A DNA stretch of 53,454 nt from Gemmatimonadaceae bacterium (GCA_026706075.1 JAPOZM010000061.1:1-53454); one strand, 5' to 3'; shown: positions 18,722 to 31,627, counted from the stretch's first letter. Notes: generated from the letters alone by a model not told the origin. Numbers and translations are program-made.

Positions 18722-20173
18722 GTGGACATCTCCTTCGTGACCCTGGGCATCGTCCTGCTGCCTCTGTGCGCGGCCCTGGGCCTCGCCCTGGCGCCGCTGC
18801 GGGGGCTGGCCGCGAAGAGGGCCTCCACCGCCGCCGCGGCGGCTCTGCTGCTCCTCGCCGGCCTCTCATGTCTGGCGGCCCCCCACGGAGGGGAGCTCTC
18901 CTGGGGGTCTACCGCCCCGTGGCTGGCGACGACGGGATCCGGGCTGGCGCTGGCCGTCGACGGCCTCAATCGCTACGCCCTGCTGGCCCTGGCGGCGGTT
19001 CTGCTGCTGGCGGTGAGCGTGGAGGGCCGCTTCGGGGGGGCGCCCAGCCGGGCCCGGCTGGCCCTGGCCCTGACCGGCGCCGGCGGGATGGCCCTCGTGC
19101 TGACCTCCCGCGATCTGATGGTGGCCGCCGCCGGCCACGGTCTCGCCGGTCTGGCCCTGGCGGCGGTCCTCGGCCTGGGCCGGGAAGCGGGCAGCGGGCG
19201 CGCCGGCCGACGCTTCGCTCACTGGGCGGCGAGCGGTTCCCTGATGCTGGCTGCCGCCGCGGCCCTGTACGGCGCGGGGAACGGCAGCACCCTCGTCCAC
19301 ACGCTCGCCGCCACGGACGTCTCCTACGGGGGGCTGGCGGCGGCGCTGGCGGCGGCGGCCCTGGCCATGCAGATCCCCCTGGTGCCGTTCCATACCTGGC
19401 TGGTCCCGGTGTGCACGTCCGGCGCCCTCTCCGGGCGGATCCTGGTCTCCGGCGGCTGGTGCGCGGTGGGAGCCTTCGGTCTGCTGCGATTCTGGCTGGC
19501 CCTGGTTCCGGCCGAAGCCCTGGCGGCCTCGTCGTGGCTGGTCCTGTGGGCCGGCTCGAGCTCCCTCTGGACGGCGATGCTGGCGATTGTCCAGCCGCGT
19601 CCCGGCCTGTCCCCGCGGGCGGCCCTGGCCGTGGCCTCCACCGGCGGCCTGATGGCTGCCGGCCTCTTCGCGCCGGGCAGCCTCCAGGCTCTGGGGGCCG
19701 CGGCCCTGGCCGCGGGCATTGCCCTGCCGCGCGCCTCCCTGCTCCTCCTCGCCCTGTGGATCGAGGACCGCGGAGCGGGTGGTCTGCGCACCGCGTGGGC
19801 CTGGCTGGCCCTGGGTCTGACCGTGGCCGCCGCCCCGGGGGGCGGGGCCTTGCCCGGTTGGCTGACCTTGGTGGCGGGGGTCCTGCCAGCCCACCCTGCC
19901 CTGGGCTGGCTCCTCATCCTCTCATCGGGAGTCCTCGCGGTGGCGCTCCTCGATCCGGTGGTGGATCTGGCGAGGAGACCGGCTTCGTCCGGCCGCGGGG
20001 CCCTGCGCCGGGTTCTGGCGCTGGTCATCGTCACCGCCGGGGTCGTCGGTCTGCGCCCGGAGCCGCTGCTGTCCGGAGCCCGGCCGATCATCGAGCGCAT
20101 GCGGCCGGGTCCCCCGGCCGAGCCCGGGGTGAGAGCGGCCCCGGCCGCGCATGGGGAGGGCATCGGCCCGTGA
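18722..20173 (+). CDS. NuoM-like antiporter-type subunit, key residues altered
   Basis: 483 residues, about 14 hydrophobic helices. The signature MQIPLVPFHTWLVP corresponds to the NuoM segment VKvPm.PFHtWLPdAh. Gln217 replaces the essential Lys, and the Pro-Asp-Ala-His that follows is lost. The TM5 Glu of WE..L.P is also missing (AAAGHGLAGL). LALAVDGLNRYALLAL matches the f.vDGlS....lL block. GTG start one base after the NuoL-like stop; its own stop overlaps the next GTG. Confidence 0.83.
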   Translation: MDISFVTLGIVLLPLCAALGLALAPLRGLAAKRASTAAAAALLLLAGLSCLAAPHGGELSWGSTAPWLATTGSGLALAVDGLNRYALLALAAVLLLAVSVEGRFGGAPSRARLALALTGAGGMALVLTSRDLMVAAAGHGLAGLALAAVLGLGREAGSGRAGRRFAHWAASGSLMLAAAAALYGAGNGSTLVHTLAATDVSYGGLAAALAAAALAMQIPLVPFHTWLVPVCTSGALSGRILVSGGWCAVGAFGLLRFWLALVPAEALAASSWLVLWAGSSSLWTAMLAIVQPRPGLSPRAALAVASTGGLMAAGLFAPGSLQALGAAALAAGIALPRASLLLLALWIEDRGAGGLRTAWAWLALGLTVAAAPGGGALPGWLTLVAGVLPAHPALGWLLILSSGVLAVALLDPVVDLARRPASSGRGALRRVLALVIVTAGVVGLRPEPLLSGARPIIERMRPGPPAEPGVRAAPAAHGEGIGP

Positions 20174-21576
20174 GATGGGCGGACATGGCAGGCCCGGACC
20201 TGGCGCCGGAGACGAGCCTGGGACTGCTGGCCATCAGCCTGGCCCTGCTCGACGCCGTGCTCTGGCCCCGTCGTCCCGGCCGCGCGCCGGCCTTTCTCAC
20301 CCTGGGGGGCCTCCTGGTGGCCCTGTCCCTGTCGCTGCAGGCCTGGGACCCCGTCTCCCTGGGGCGGCACGGACTGCTGTACGCCGATCCGGTGGCCGCC
20401 TTCGCCGACCTGTTGATCCTGGGGGGAGCCGTGCTCGCGGCGCTGCTGGCGGCGGGCTCTCCCGCTCCGGCCGGTGTCCGGGCGGCGGCCGGCGTGCTGA
20501 CCGCCCTGGGCGTCCTGGGCGCCATGGTAGCCGTCTCGGCCCGGGATCTCGTGGTCCTCTTCGTCGGTCTGGAGCTGTCCTCCGCGAGCCTGATCGCCGG
20601 CAACGCTCTCGGGCCCGCCCCCGCCAGCCGCGCCGCCCTGCGCCAGGCCGGTCCCATGGCCGCCGCCACGGGTCTGACCCTCCTGGGCATCGCCTGCCTG
20701 TGGGCGGGAGCCGGCACCTCCCAGTGGGAACAACTGACGAGGGGCATCGACGCCGGGTCCGCGGCGATGACCGTCACCGGGGGAGCCCTGTTGCTGACGG
20801 GCCTCGCGGTGCGCGCCGGAGTCGTACCTTTCCACTACTGGGTGGGCGAGATCAACGCCGCATGCGCACCCTCGGCGGTGATGCTGACGGTGACAGTCTC
20901 CGTGGTGCCGGCCCTGGTGGTCGGGGGCCGGCTGGTGGAGATCCTGGCGGAGGTCCGTCCGGACCTGCCGTCGCTGCTGCTGGCGGCTTCGGTGGTAACG
21001 GTGACGGCCGGCAACCTCCTGGCCCTGTGGCGGCAGAGGCTCACCGCGCTGCTCGGGTACGGCGTGGTAATCCAGGCGGGATACGGCCTGGCGGCCCTTG
21101 CGGCGGGCCCCGGCCCGTCTCCCGGCCTGTGGCTGCAGCTCACGGCGGCGGTTCTCGCCCTCGGGGGAGGGCTGGCGGTGAGCGGCTCCATCGGCCGGGG
21201 AGGGACGGCGGTCGGACTGGCCCGCCGCGAGCCGTTGGCCGGCGGCGCACTGTGCGTCTGCCTCATCGCCCTCGCAGGCCTGCCGCCCACGGCTGCCTTC
21301 TCCGCCCGCGCGGCGCTGTTCGCAGGTCTGGCCGAGACTCCGTCGGCCGGCTTCGCCCTGCTGCTGGCCAACGCTCTGCTCAGCGCCTGGGTCTTCCTCC
21401 GCTTCGCGGCCCACGTCGCCTGGGGGCGGGAGCAGACCGAGGAGACATCGGCGCCGGATGCGGGGAGCCTCTCGGCGGCGGTCCTGAGCGCCGGGCTGCT
21501 GCTGCTGCTGGGCCTGTGGCCGGCGCCCGTGGCCCGGACGGCGGAGGTCGCCGGGGCGGCGGCGGGGTTCAGATGA
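20170..21576 (+). CDS. NuoN-like antiporter-type subunit, key residues altered
   Basis: 468 residues, about 14 hydrophobic helices. VVLFVGLELSSASL keeps the TM5 Glu of the NuoN motif. The TM7 block VRAGVVPFHYWVGEI aligns with FK.s.vPFH.W.pDv, so Arg215 replaces the essential Lys. The TM8 lysine (SK.a in the canonical protein) reads SVVP. YADPVAAFADLLIL and AGLPPTAAFSARAALF (canonical aGiPpt.GF..K) are also family-like. GTG start at 20170; the stop overlaps the ATG of atpZ, linking this cluster to the ATP synthase genes. Confidence 0.83.
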   Translation: MRWADMAGPDLAPETSLGLLAISLALLDAVLWPRRPGRAPAFLTLGGLLVALSLSLQAWDPVSLGRHGLLYADPVAAFADLLILGGAVLAALLAAGSPAPAGVRAAAGVLTALGVLGAMVAVSARDLVVLFVGLELSSASLIAGNALGPAPASRAALRQAGPMAAATGLTLLGIACLWAGAGTSQWEQLTRGIDAGSAAMTVTGGALLLTGLAVRAGVVPFHYWVGEINAACAPSAVMLTVTVSVVPALVVGGRLVEILAEVRPDLPSLLLAASVVTVTAGNLLALWRQRLTALLGYGVVIQAGYGLAALAAGPGPSPGLWLQLTAAVLALGGGLAVSGSIGRGGTAVGLARREPLAGGALCVCLIALAGLPPTAAFSARAALFAGLAETPSAGFALLLANALLSAWVFLRFAAHVAWGREQTEETSAPDAGSLSAAVLSAGLLLLLGLWPAPVARTAEVAGAAAGFR

Positions 21577-21821
21577 GTCCCGGCGCCGACGGGCAGCGGG
21601 GAGCGCTTGGCGAGGTCGGCCGCCTGGCCGGCCTCGGCCTGCAGTTCGCGGTGACCGTGGCTCTGTGCGCGGCTGCCGGGTGGTGGGCCGACGGCGGGCT
21701 CGGAACATCGCCGTGGCTGCTGATCGCGGGAGCCCTCATCGGCGCCGCGGCAGCGTTCTTCCAGGTCTGCCGGGCCCTGGTCTCCGGCGGCCGGCCGAAG
21801 GATCTCAAGAGAGGGGAATGA
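21573..21821 (+). CDS. atpZ: AtpZ-like small membrane protein (F0F1-ATPase accessory)
   Basis: 82 residues, two transmembrane helices. GLGLQFAVTVALCAAAGWWAD followed by a short loop and PWLLIAGALIGAAAAFFQV matches the AtpZ pattern (hydrophobic helix, G.w.D, second helix ending near F...R). AtpZ proteins sit at the head of atp operons and are linked to c-ring assembly or Mg2+/Ca2+ handling. The ATG overlaps the NuoN-like stop (ATGA). Confidence 0.75.
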   Translation: MSPGADGQRGALGEVGRLAGLGLQFAVTVALCAAAGWWADGGLGTSPWLLIAGALIGAAAAFFQVCRALVSGGRPKDLKRGE

Positions 21822-21823
21822 TC

Positions 21824-22120
21824 ATGCAGGATCCATGGATCGCCGCCGCGGCAGGAGTCCTGGTGGCCGCCGCCAGTGCCGTCATCGCCTGGATCGGTCT
21901 GCGCCTCGGCGCGAGGCACCCCCGCGCCCTCGTAGTCGCCATCCTCGGAGGCACCGCGGCCAGGCTGCTGCTCGTGGCCGCCGTCTCCCTCGCCCTGCTG
22001 TGGTTCACGGATGCCCACAGGACCGGGTACGCCGCCGGCCTGATCGTGGCCTACCTCGTCTTTCTCGCCCTGGAGGTGGCCCTCGTGGCCCGCGGCGCCG
22101 GCCGCCCTCCGCGGCCCTGA
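21824..22120 (+). CDS. ATP synthase protein I-like membrane protein
   Basis: 98 residues, about four hydrophobic segments. ALVVAILGGTAARLLLVAAV resembles the GG...R segment of AtpI-type proteins encoded upstream of atpB. I chose ATG 21824 because GAGAGGGG lies seven bases upstream; an ATG at 21818 overlapping the atpZ stop would add two residues. Probably helps c-ring assembly; that role rests on position and weak similarity. Confidence 0.6.
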   Translation: MQDPWIAAAAGVLVAAASAVIAWIGLRLGARHPRALVVAILGGTAARLLLVAAVSLALLWFTDAHRTGYAAGLIVAYLVFLALEVALVARGAGRPPRP

Positions 22121-22126
22121 GTGCTG

Positions 22127-22155
22127 TTGACAAGACCTCGGGGCACACACATTTT
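22127..22155 (+). promoter_or_regulatory. Possible internal promoter for atpBEFHAGDC
   Basis: TTGACA at 22127-22132, 17-nt spacer, CATTTT at 22150-22155, in the only sizeable gap (125 nt) within the energy block. The -35 is perfect and the -10 is weak. The leader to atpB is about 85 nt and A/T-richer than its surroundings. Confidence 0.4.
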
Positions 22156-22245
22156 TCTCCCGGCCGCGCAACAGGGCCAACCGCCAAGTTCCACAATTTC
22201 TCAAGTCTTGTTACCAGTACCCCTGGCCACTCCCGGGGGGAGTCA

Positions 22246-23336
<1,091 letters not shown>

Positions 23337-23337
23337 C

Positions 23338-23841
23338 ATGGACCTGCTCAGCCCCCATCCCGGACTGATCCTGTGGACGATCATCACCTTCGCGGTGGTG
23401 CTCCTCATCCTCAGGGCGAAGGTGTGGGGTCCGCTGCTGGCGGCCCTGGACGAGCGGGAGAAGCGCATCCGCGATTCTCTCGAGAGCGCCGACCGAGCCC
23501 GCCAGGAGGCCGAGGCGCGGCTGGCGGAGCACGAGGAGAGACTCGCCGGGGCCGAGTCCGAGGCGCGGCGGATCGTGGCCGAGGCGCGGGAGGCCGCCGA
23601 GCAGGTCGGGGCCCGCATCGTCGAGGAGGCCCGCCAGGAGGCGCAGCGCACCGCCGAGCGGGCATCCGAGAGCATCGAGGCCGAGAAGCGCGCCGCCTTG
23701 GTCGAGCTGCGCGAGGCGGCGGCGGACATGGCCGTACAGGCCGCCGGCGCCATCCTCGACGCCGAGCTCGATGGCGAGCGCAACCGCAAGCTCGCCGACG
23801 ACTTCATCGGACGTCTGCCGCAGTCGCAGCCGTCCGCCTGA
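23338..23841 (+). CDS. atpF: ATP synthase subunit b
   Basis: 167 residues. One N-terminal transmembrane helix (about 8-28) is followed by a long charged Ala/Glu/Arg coiled coil, the peripheral stalk. The loop after the helix (KVWGPLLAALDEREKRI) is the family pattern for b subunits. ATG one base after the atpE stop. Confidence 0.95.
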   Translation: MDLLSPHPGLILWTIITFAVVLLILRAKVWGPLLAALDEREKRIRDSLESADRARQEAEARLAEHEERLAGAESEARRIVAEAREAAEQVGARIVEEARQEAQRTAERASESIEAEKRAALVELREAAADMAVQAAGAILDAELDGERNRKLADDFIGRLPQSQPSA

Positions 23842-23857
23842 GGGGACGGACCGCCCG

Positions 23858-24400
23858 ATGGCCAAGGCAACCGAGCTGGTCCGGCGCTACGCGGTGACCC
23901 TCCTCGAAGCGGCGGAGGAGTCCGGCGTCACCGGGGAGGTGCGCGGCGATCTGGAAGGGCTGGCGGCCACCCTGCGAGGCTCGCAGGAGCTGCGGGAGTT
24001 CCTCGGCAATCGCCTCGTCGACGGGGCCACCGCCTCGAATGCGCTGGAGGCCCTGCTGGCCGGCAAGGTGCAGCCCCTCACCCTCAACTTCACCCGTCTC
24101 GTCGCCGGCCGGCGCCGCGGCCACGCCCTGGCCGACATGGTCGAGGCGGCCCTTGCCATGCTCGACGAGCGCGCCGGCATCGACACGGCCGAAGTGCGCA
24201 GCGCCGCGCCCCTCACGCCGGGGCAGATCGAGGCCCTGGGCAGCCGACTGTCCGGCTATACGGGGCGGAAGGTGAGCGTACAGGCCGAGGTGGACGAGTC
24301 GCTCCGCGGCGGCCTCGTGGCCCGCGTGGGAGACACCGTCTTCGACGCCACCGTCGACACCCAGCTGCGCCGACTCCGGGACCGCCTCGTGAGCGCCTGA
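23858..24400 (+). CDS. atpH: ATP synthase subunit delta
   Basis: 180 residues, soluble stalk protein joining F1 to the b dimer. RYAVTLLEAAEESG at the N-terminus and the C-terminal VDESLRGGLVARVGDTVFDATVDTQL match the conserved pattern (d..liGG....g....D.s....L). The ATG at 23858 follows the atpF stop by 16 nt, behind GAGGGGACGG. Confidence 0.94.
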   Translation: MAKATELVRRYAVTLLEAAEESGVTGEVRGDLEGLAATLRGSQELREFLGNRLVDGATASNALEALLAGKVQPLTLNFTRLVAGRRRGHALADMVEAALAMLDERAGIDTAEVRSAAPLTPGQIEALGSRLSGYTGRKVSVQAEVDESLRGGLVARVGDTVFDATVDTQLRRLRDRLVSA

Positions 24401-24448
24401 CGCCCGGGCGCAGCCAACCGCAACCGAATCGAGAGCAGAGAGAGCCGA

Positions 24449-28247
<3,799 letters not shown>

Positions 28248-28249
28248 GC

Positions 28250-28651
28250 ATGGCCGACTATCCCCTGCGCATCGTCACCCCTGAGCGCCTCTTGTTCTCC
28301 GGCCCGGTGTCGAGCCTGCGGGCGCCCGGGAGCGAGGGCTCCTTCGGGGTCCTGGCGAGACACGCCCCCATGGTGGCTTCCCTGACGGCTGGACCCCTGT
28401 CCTTCGTCGAGGAGGCCGGGCGCCGGTCCCTGGCGGTGAGCGGCGGCTTCGTCGAGGTCTCCGGCGAGGGCGTCACGGTGCTGGCCGAGACCGCCGAGTA
28501 CGACTCCGAGATCGACGTGCCCCGGGCCGAGGGCGCCCGCGACCGGGCGCGGCAACGGCTGAGCTCGCAGGTCGACATCGACGCCGACCGCGCCCGGGCG
28601 GCCCTGCTGCGGGCCCTGACCCGCCTGCGGGTAGCCGGCACGAACCCGTAG
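28250..28651 (+). CDS. atpC: ATP synthase subunit epsilon
   Basis: 133 residues. N-terminal beta-sandwich with LRIVTPERLLFSGPV and the GSEGSFGVLARHAPMVA block, then a two-helix C-terminal hairpin rich in Arg and Ala (RARAALLRALTRLRVAG). Starts two bases after atpD, ending a full atpBEFHAGDC set in the standard order. Confidence 0.95.
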   Translation: MADYPLRIVTPERLLFSGPVSSLRAPGSEGSFGVLARHAPMVASLTAGPLSFVEEAGRRSLAVSGGFVEVSGEGVTVLAETAEYDSEIDVPRAEGARDRARQRLSSQVDIDADRARAALLRALTRLRVAGTNP

Positions 28652-28659
28652 AGGGGCCC

Positions 28660-29712
28660 ATGGCCGACGTATCCCCCCGACTGCGGGCCTTCCTCGAGGC
28701 CCACATCCCCCCGATCGAGAAGGAGCTGTTCTCCTTCCTCCCCGTGCAGGAACCCGAGGAATACCTCTACGGCCCGATGCGCGTCTACCCCGAGCGCGGC
28801 GGCAAGCGCTCCCGGCCAGCCCTGGTGCTGCTGTCGTGCGGGGCCCTCGGCGGCGACCTGAAGAGGGCCATGCGCACCGCCGCGGCCTTCGAGATGTTCC
28901 AGTCCTTCGCCCTGCTCCACGACGACATCGAGGACGACTCCGAGATGCGCCGCGGCGAGCCCTGCATGCACCGCCTCCAGGGGGTGCCGCTGAGCATCAA
29001 CGTGGGCGACGCCCTCTATGCCAAGGTCTTCGAGATGCTCGCCGCCAACGGTCCGCTCCTCGGCTGCGAGGTGACCCTGACCCTGATCGGGGAGATGCTC
29101 CGCGGCTCCCGCGAGACCTTCGAGGGGCAGGCCTACGACATCGGCTGGATCCGCAGCCGCACGGTCCCCGACGAGACGAAGTTCATGACCATGCTGCGGA
29201 AGAAGACCGGCTGGTACACCGGCCGGGGACCGTGCACGGCGGGGGCGATCATCGCCCGGGCGCCGGAGGAGCAGCAGCGCGCCATCGGCGACTTCGGCGA
29301 GGCCATGGCCATCGCCTTCCAGATCCGCGACGACCTGCTGAACCTGATGTCGACCGAGGACGACGCGGCCCAGGCCCCGGGCCTGGCGGCGGGGGCCTAC
29401 GGCAAGGAGCGGGGCGGCGACATCGCCGAGGGCAAACGCACCCTGATCGTCATCGACCTGCTGCGCAAGTGCAGCGGGGAGGAACGCCGCCGCGTCCTCG
29501 AGATCCTGCACACGGAGCGCGAGGAAACCACGCCGGAGCAGATCGAGACCGTCATCGGCATGGCCACCGAGCGCGGTTCGATCGCCTACGCCTCAGAGGT
29601 GGCGGATCGACGCGGCAAGGAAGCCCTCGAGCTGCTGGAGGAGTTGCCGGCGACGGAGGAGCGGGACCTTCTGCGGGAGATGCTGGAGTTCTTCGTGCGC
29701 CGGGCCTACTGA
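28660..29712 (+). CDS. Trans-isoprenyl diphosphate synthase
   Basis: 350 residues. GGKRSRPALVLLS, first Asp-rich motif LLHDDIEDDSEMRRGEP, and second QIRDDLLNLMSTEDD with GKERGGDIAEGKRTL are those of a polyprenyl synthase. It condenses IPP onto allylic diphosphates, and the chain length cannot be read reliably by eye. Two residues before the first DDxxD are Leu and His, with Phe further upstream. Lying eight bases after atpC, it may supply the quinone side chain for the respiratory block, or undecaprenyl or other carriers. Confidence 0.85.
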   Translation: MADVSPRLRAFLEAHIPPIEKELFSFLPVQEPEEYLYGPMRVYPERGGKRSRPALVLLSCGALGGDLKRAMRTAAAFEMFQSFALLHDDIEDDSEMRRGEPCMHRLQGVPLSINVGDALYAKVFEMLAANGPLLGCEVTLTLIGEMLRGSRETFEGQAYDIGWIRSRTVPDETKFMTMLRKKTGWYTGRGPCTAGAIIARAPEEQQRAIGDFGEAMAIAFQIRDDLLNLMSTEDDAAQAPGLAAGAYGKERGGDIAEGKRTLIVIDLLRKCSGEERRRVLEILHTEREETTPEQIETVIGMATERGSIAYASEVADRRGKEALELLEELPATEERDLLREMLEFFVRRAY

Positions 29713-29740
29713 AGGCGCCCCGGCCGCGTCGGGTCTTCAG
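29709..29740. terminator. Hairpin across the convergent stops of the prenyl synthase and M42 genes
   Basis: CTGAAG at 29709-29714 pairs with CTTCAG at 29735-29740, with an inner CCCG/CGGG pairing between. The arms contain both stop codons (TGA 29710-29712 and, on the other strand, 29739-29737). There is no clear U-run, so termination is inferred from placement. Confidence 0.4.
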
Positions 29741-30786
29741 CCCCGAGGGTCGTACAGGAGGGCCAGCAGCAGCCGCGCGCAGTTGACGATGGCGCCGGCG
29801 TGACAGATCTCGTAGCCGTGGGTGTTGTCGCCGGGATAGGCGACCAGGGCGGCGCGGCCGGCCGATCCAGCAGCCTTGGCCAGGGTGGCGTCGCTGGCGT
29901 AGCTGGTGAGGACGGCGGTCTGGACGCCGAAGCCGAGACCGCCGGCAAGCCCCGTCAGGTGGTCGACCAGGGGTTGGCTGTAGAGGCCGGAGACATCCTT
30001 GCAGGGCAGGACCGGGTCGGCGCTGTTGACGATCTGGTACTCGTCGGCCACGGGGGCCAGGTCGAGGGCGATGACGGTCTCCGCCGCCAGCTGACCCACC
30101 GACCAGATGGCGCCGAGTCCGCCGATCTCCTCTTCGGCGCTGGCCACGAGGTAGACGTCCCGGTCCGGCGGCTCCCTCTGCAACTGGCGCGCGGCGGCCA
30201 CGAGCACGGCGAGTCCCGCCCTGCAGTCGAGGTTGTAGCCGCACAGGAACTCCTCTCCCAGCCACATGGGGGCCTTTCTCCCCCGCGCCAGGACGACGCG
30301 CCGCCCGGGCCGCACGCCGAGGCGCTCCAGGCTCTCGGCGTCGAGCTTCGTCTCCACGTGCATCTTCTCCCAGGTCAGGGCGGCGCCTGACTTCAGGGCG
30401 CCGGCGGGGCTCTCGCCCGAGACGTGCTTGGAGCCGATGGACAGCACCCCGGGGACCGCTTCGTCGGCGAGAATCTCCACCGGGGTCTCGCCCACGGCCC
30501 AGGGATGGAGTCCGCCCACGGGCTGCACGCGCAGGCGTCCCTCCGCCTCGACCCGCTTGACGATCATGCAGATCTCGTCCTTGTGGGCGGTGACGGCGAA
30601 GGCGCCGCCGCTCCGGCGGCCCGGGAAGTGGAGGACCAGGCTGCCGGCGGCGTCCTGACGGATCTCGCCGCAGGAGTGGAGCATCTCACGCAGCAGGGCG
30701 TCGACCTCCTCCTCGACCCCGGAGGGTCCGTGAGCCACCAGCAGGCGTTCGAGGTCGGAGAGCAGGAGGGAGCGGTCGACGTTCAC
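29737..30786 (-). CDS. M42-family metallopeptidase (glutamyl aminopeptidase-like)
   Basis: 349 residues. Co-catalytic metal motifs of M42 TET peptidases are visible: TAHKDEI (His, Asp), NLDCRAG (bridging Asp; the second Asp of the usual DDR is Cys), EEIGGLGA (catalytic Glu pair), ALDLAP (Asp) and NTHGYE (His). Probably a cytoplasmic aminopeptidase. The GTG start at 30786 follows AAAGGA at good spacing. It lies 19 nt after the ECF sigma gene on the same strand, so the two form an operon. Confidence 0.85.
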   Translation of the reverse strand: MNVDRSLLLSDLERLLVAHGPSGVEEEVDALLREMLHSCGEIRQDAAGSLVLHFPGRRSGGAFAVTAHKDEICMIVKRVEAEGRLRVQPVGGLHPWAVGETPVEILADEAVPGVLSIGSKHVSGESPAGALKSGAALTWEKMHVETKLDAESLERLGVRPGRRVVLARGRKAPMWLGEEFLCGYNLDCRAGLAVLVAAARQLQREPPDRDVYLVASAEEEIGGLGAIWSVGQLAAETVIALDLAPVADEYQIVNSADPVLPCKDVSGLYSQPLVDHLTGLAGGLGFGVQTAVLTSYASDATLAKAAGSAGRAALVAYPGDNTHGYEICHAGAIVNCARLLLALLYDPRG

Positions 30787-30805
30787 GTCGGGTCCTTTCG
30801 CGGAC

Positions 30806-31420
30806 TCAGGCGGCGGCCGGCATGAGCTCTCCGAGGAACTCGTCGGCCAGGGAGCGCAGACGCTTCTGCAGCCGCAGTCGTCCCCGGTTGACGCGGGACT
30901 TCACCGTGCCTACCGGGCAGTCGATGATCTTGGCGATCTCCTCGTAGGAGAGGCCGTTGAGGTCGCGCAACTCCACCGCCTCCCGGAACTCGGCGGGCAG
31001 CTCGTCGATGGCTCGGGCCACCGAGGAGTGGACCTTGCGCGCGTCCGTATACTCGCCAGGAAGCGGGTCCGAGTCCACTGGCTCGTAGCAGGAGACGCGC
31101 TCCTCCTCCTCGGGCATGGGGCCGATGGGGACCCAGTGCCAGCGCTTGCGCCGGCGCAGCTCGGTCTTGGCTAGGTTGCCGGCGATCGTATAGAGCCAGG
31201 TCGAGACCTGCTCGATGGCGGGATACTGGTGCTTGTGACGCAGGCATCGCAGGAAGGTCTCCTGCACGATGTCCTCGGCGGTCTCGGGGTCGCCCACGAA
31301 GCGATAGACGAAGCTGAACAGGGGAGCCCGGTAGCGCCGCACGAGAGCCGCGAGATGGTTCGTGTCGTGGGCGGCCTGCCGCAGCAGGTTGCGATCAGCG
31401 AGGGCTTGCTTGGCATCCAT
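30806..31420 (-). CDS. ECF-type RNA polymerase sigma factor
   Basis: 204 residues. Region 2 is FSFVYRFVGDPETAEDIVQETF and STWLYTIAGNLAKTELRRRKR. Region 4 is ELPAEFREAVELRDLNGLSY followed by EEIAKIIDCPVGTVKSRVNRGR. I chose ATG 31420 because GGAGG lies five bases upstream; another ATG at 31432 would add four residues. No anti-sigma gene is adjacent, the neighbour being an M42 peptidase, so its control is not obvious from synteny. A sigma-54-type promoter lies upstream. Confidence 0.92.
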   Translation of the reverse strand: MDAKQALADRNLLRQAAHDTNHLAALVRRYRAPLFSFVYRFVGDPETAEDIVQETFLRCLRHKHQYPAIEQVSTWLYTIAGNLAKTELRRRKRWHWVPIGPMPEEEERVSCYEPVDSDPLPGEYTDARKVHSSVARAIDELPAEFREAVELRDLNGLSYEEIAKIIDCPVGTVKSRVNRGRLRLQKRLRSLADEFLGELMPAAA

Positions 31421-31474
31421 GACTGCCTCCATCGGTGTGACGGGGCTGATGGTGATTGGTCTGGTCTCCTGTTG

Positions 31475-31489
31475 GCAATCATCGTGCCA
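31475..31489 (-). promoter_or_regulatory. Sigma-54 (-24/-12) promoter of the ECF sigma gene
   Basis: On the minus strand the sequence reads C TGGCACGATGATTGC C. TGGCAC (-24) and TTGC (-12) have the required GG-N10-GC spacing, matching the consensus TGGCACG-N4-TTGC throughout. The predicted start, about 12 nt downstream, leaves a 40-nt leader before ATG 31420. I saw no further consensus match in intergenic DNA of the window. rpoN itself lies at 42912. Confidence 0.75.
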
Positions 31490-31627
31490 GGCTTCGGGGG
31501 ACTATCGTAACCATCTGTCTCCGAACGAATTGTGAACACCCGGACGAATCCTTCCCCATGGCCGGGGACAGCTCTTTCGGCTCAGGATTCTGAGGATCTC
31601 CGTCAGAGTTCTGAGCGCCCGCCCGCT

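Noticed and set aside
10179..21576. Interpretation of the nuo-like cluster as an Mrp antiporter or membrane hydrogenase
   Set aside because: Mrp systems lack NuoE/F/G/CD homologs, and group-4 hydrogenases need a NuoB-like small subunit and metal-binding CxxC pairs in the large subunit; neither is visible here.
10179..21576. Interpretation of the cluster as decayed pseudogenes
   Set aside because: Every gene is full length in one frame with ribosome sites or overlaps, and all Fe-S cysteines of E, F and G are kept.
22209..22245. TTGTTACCAGTACC-like sequence before atpB as a second promoter or operator
   Set aside because: No -10 box at a workable distance and no repeat symmetry.
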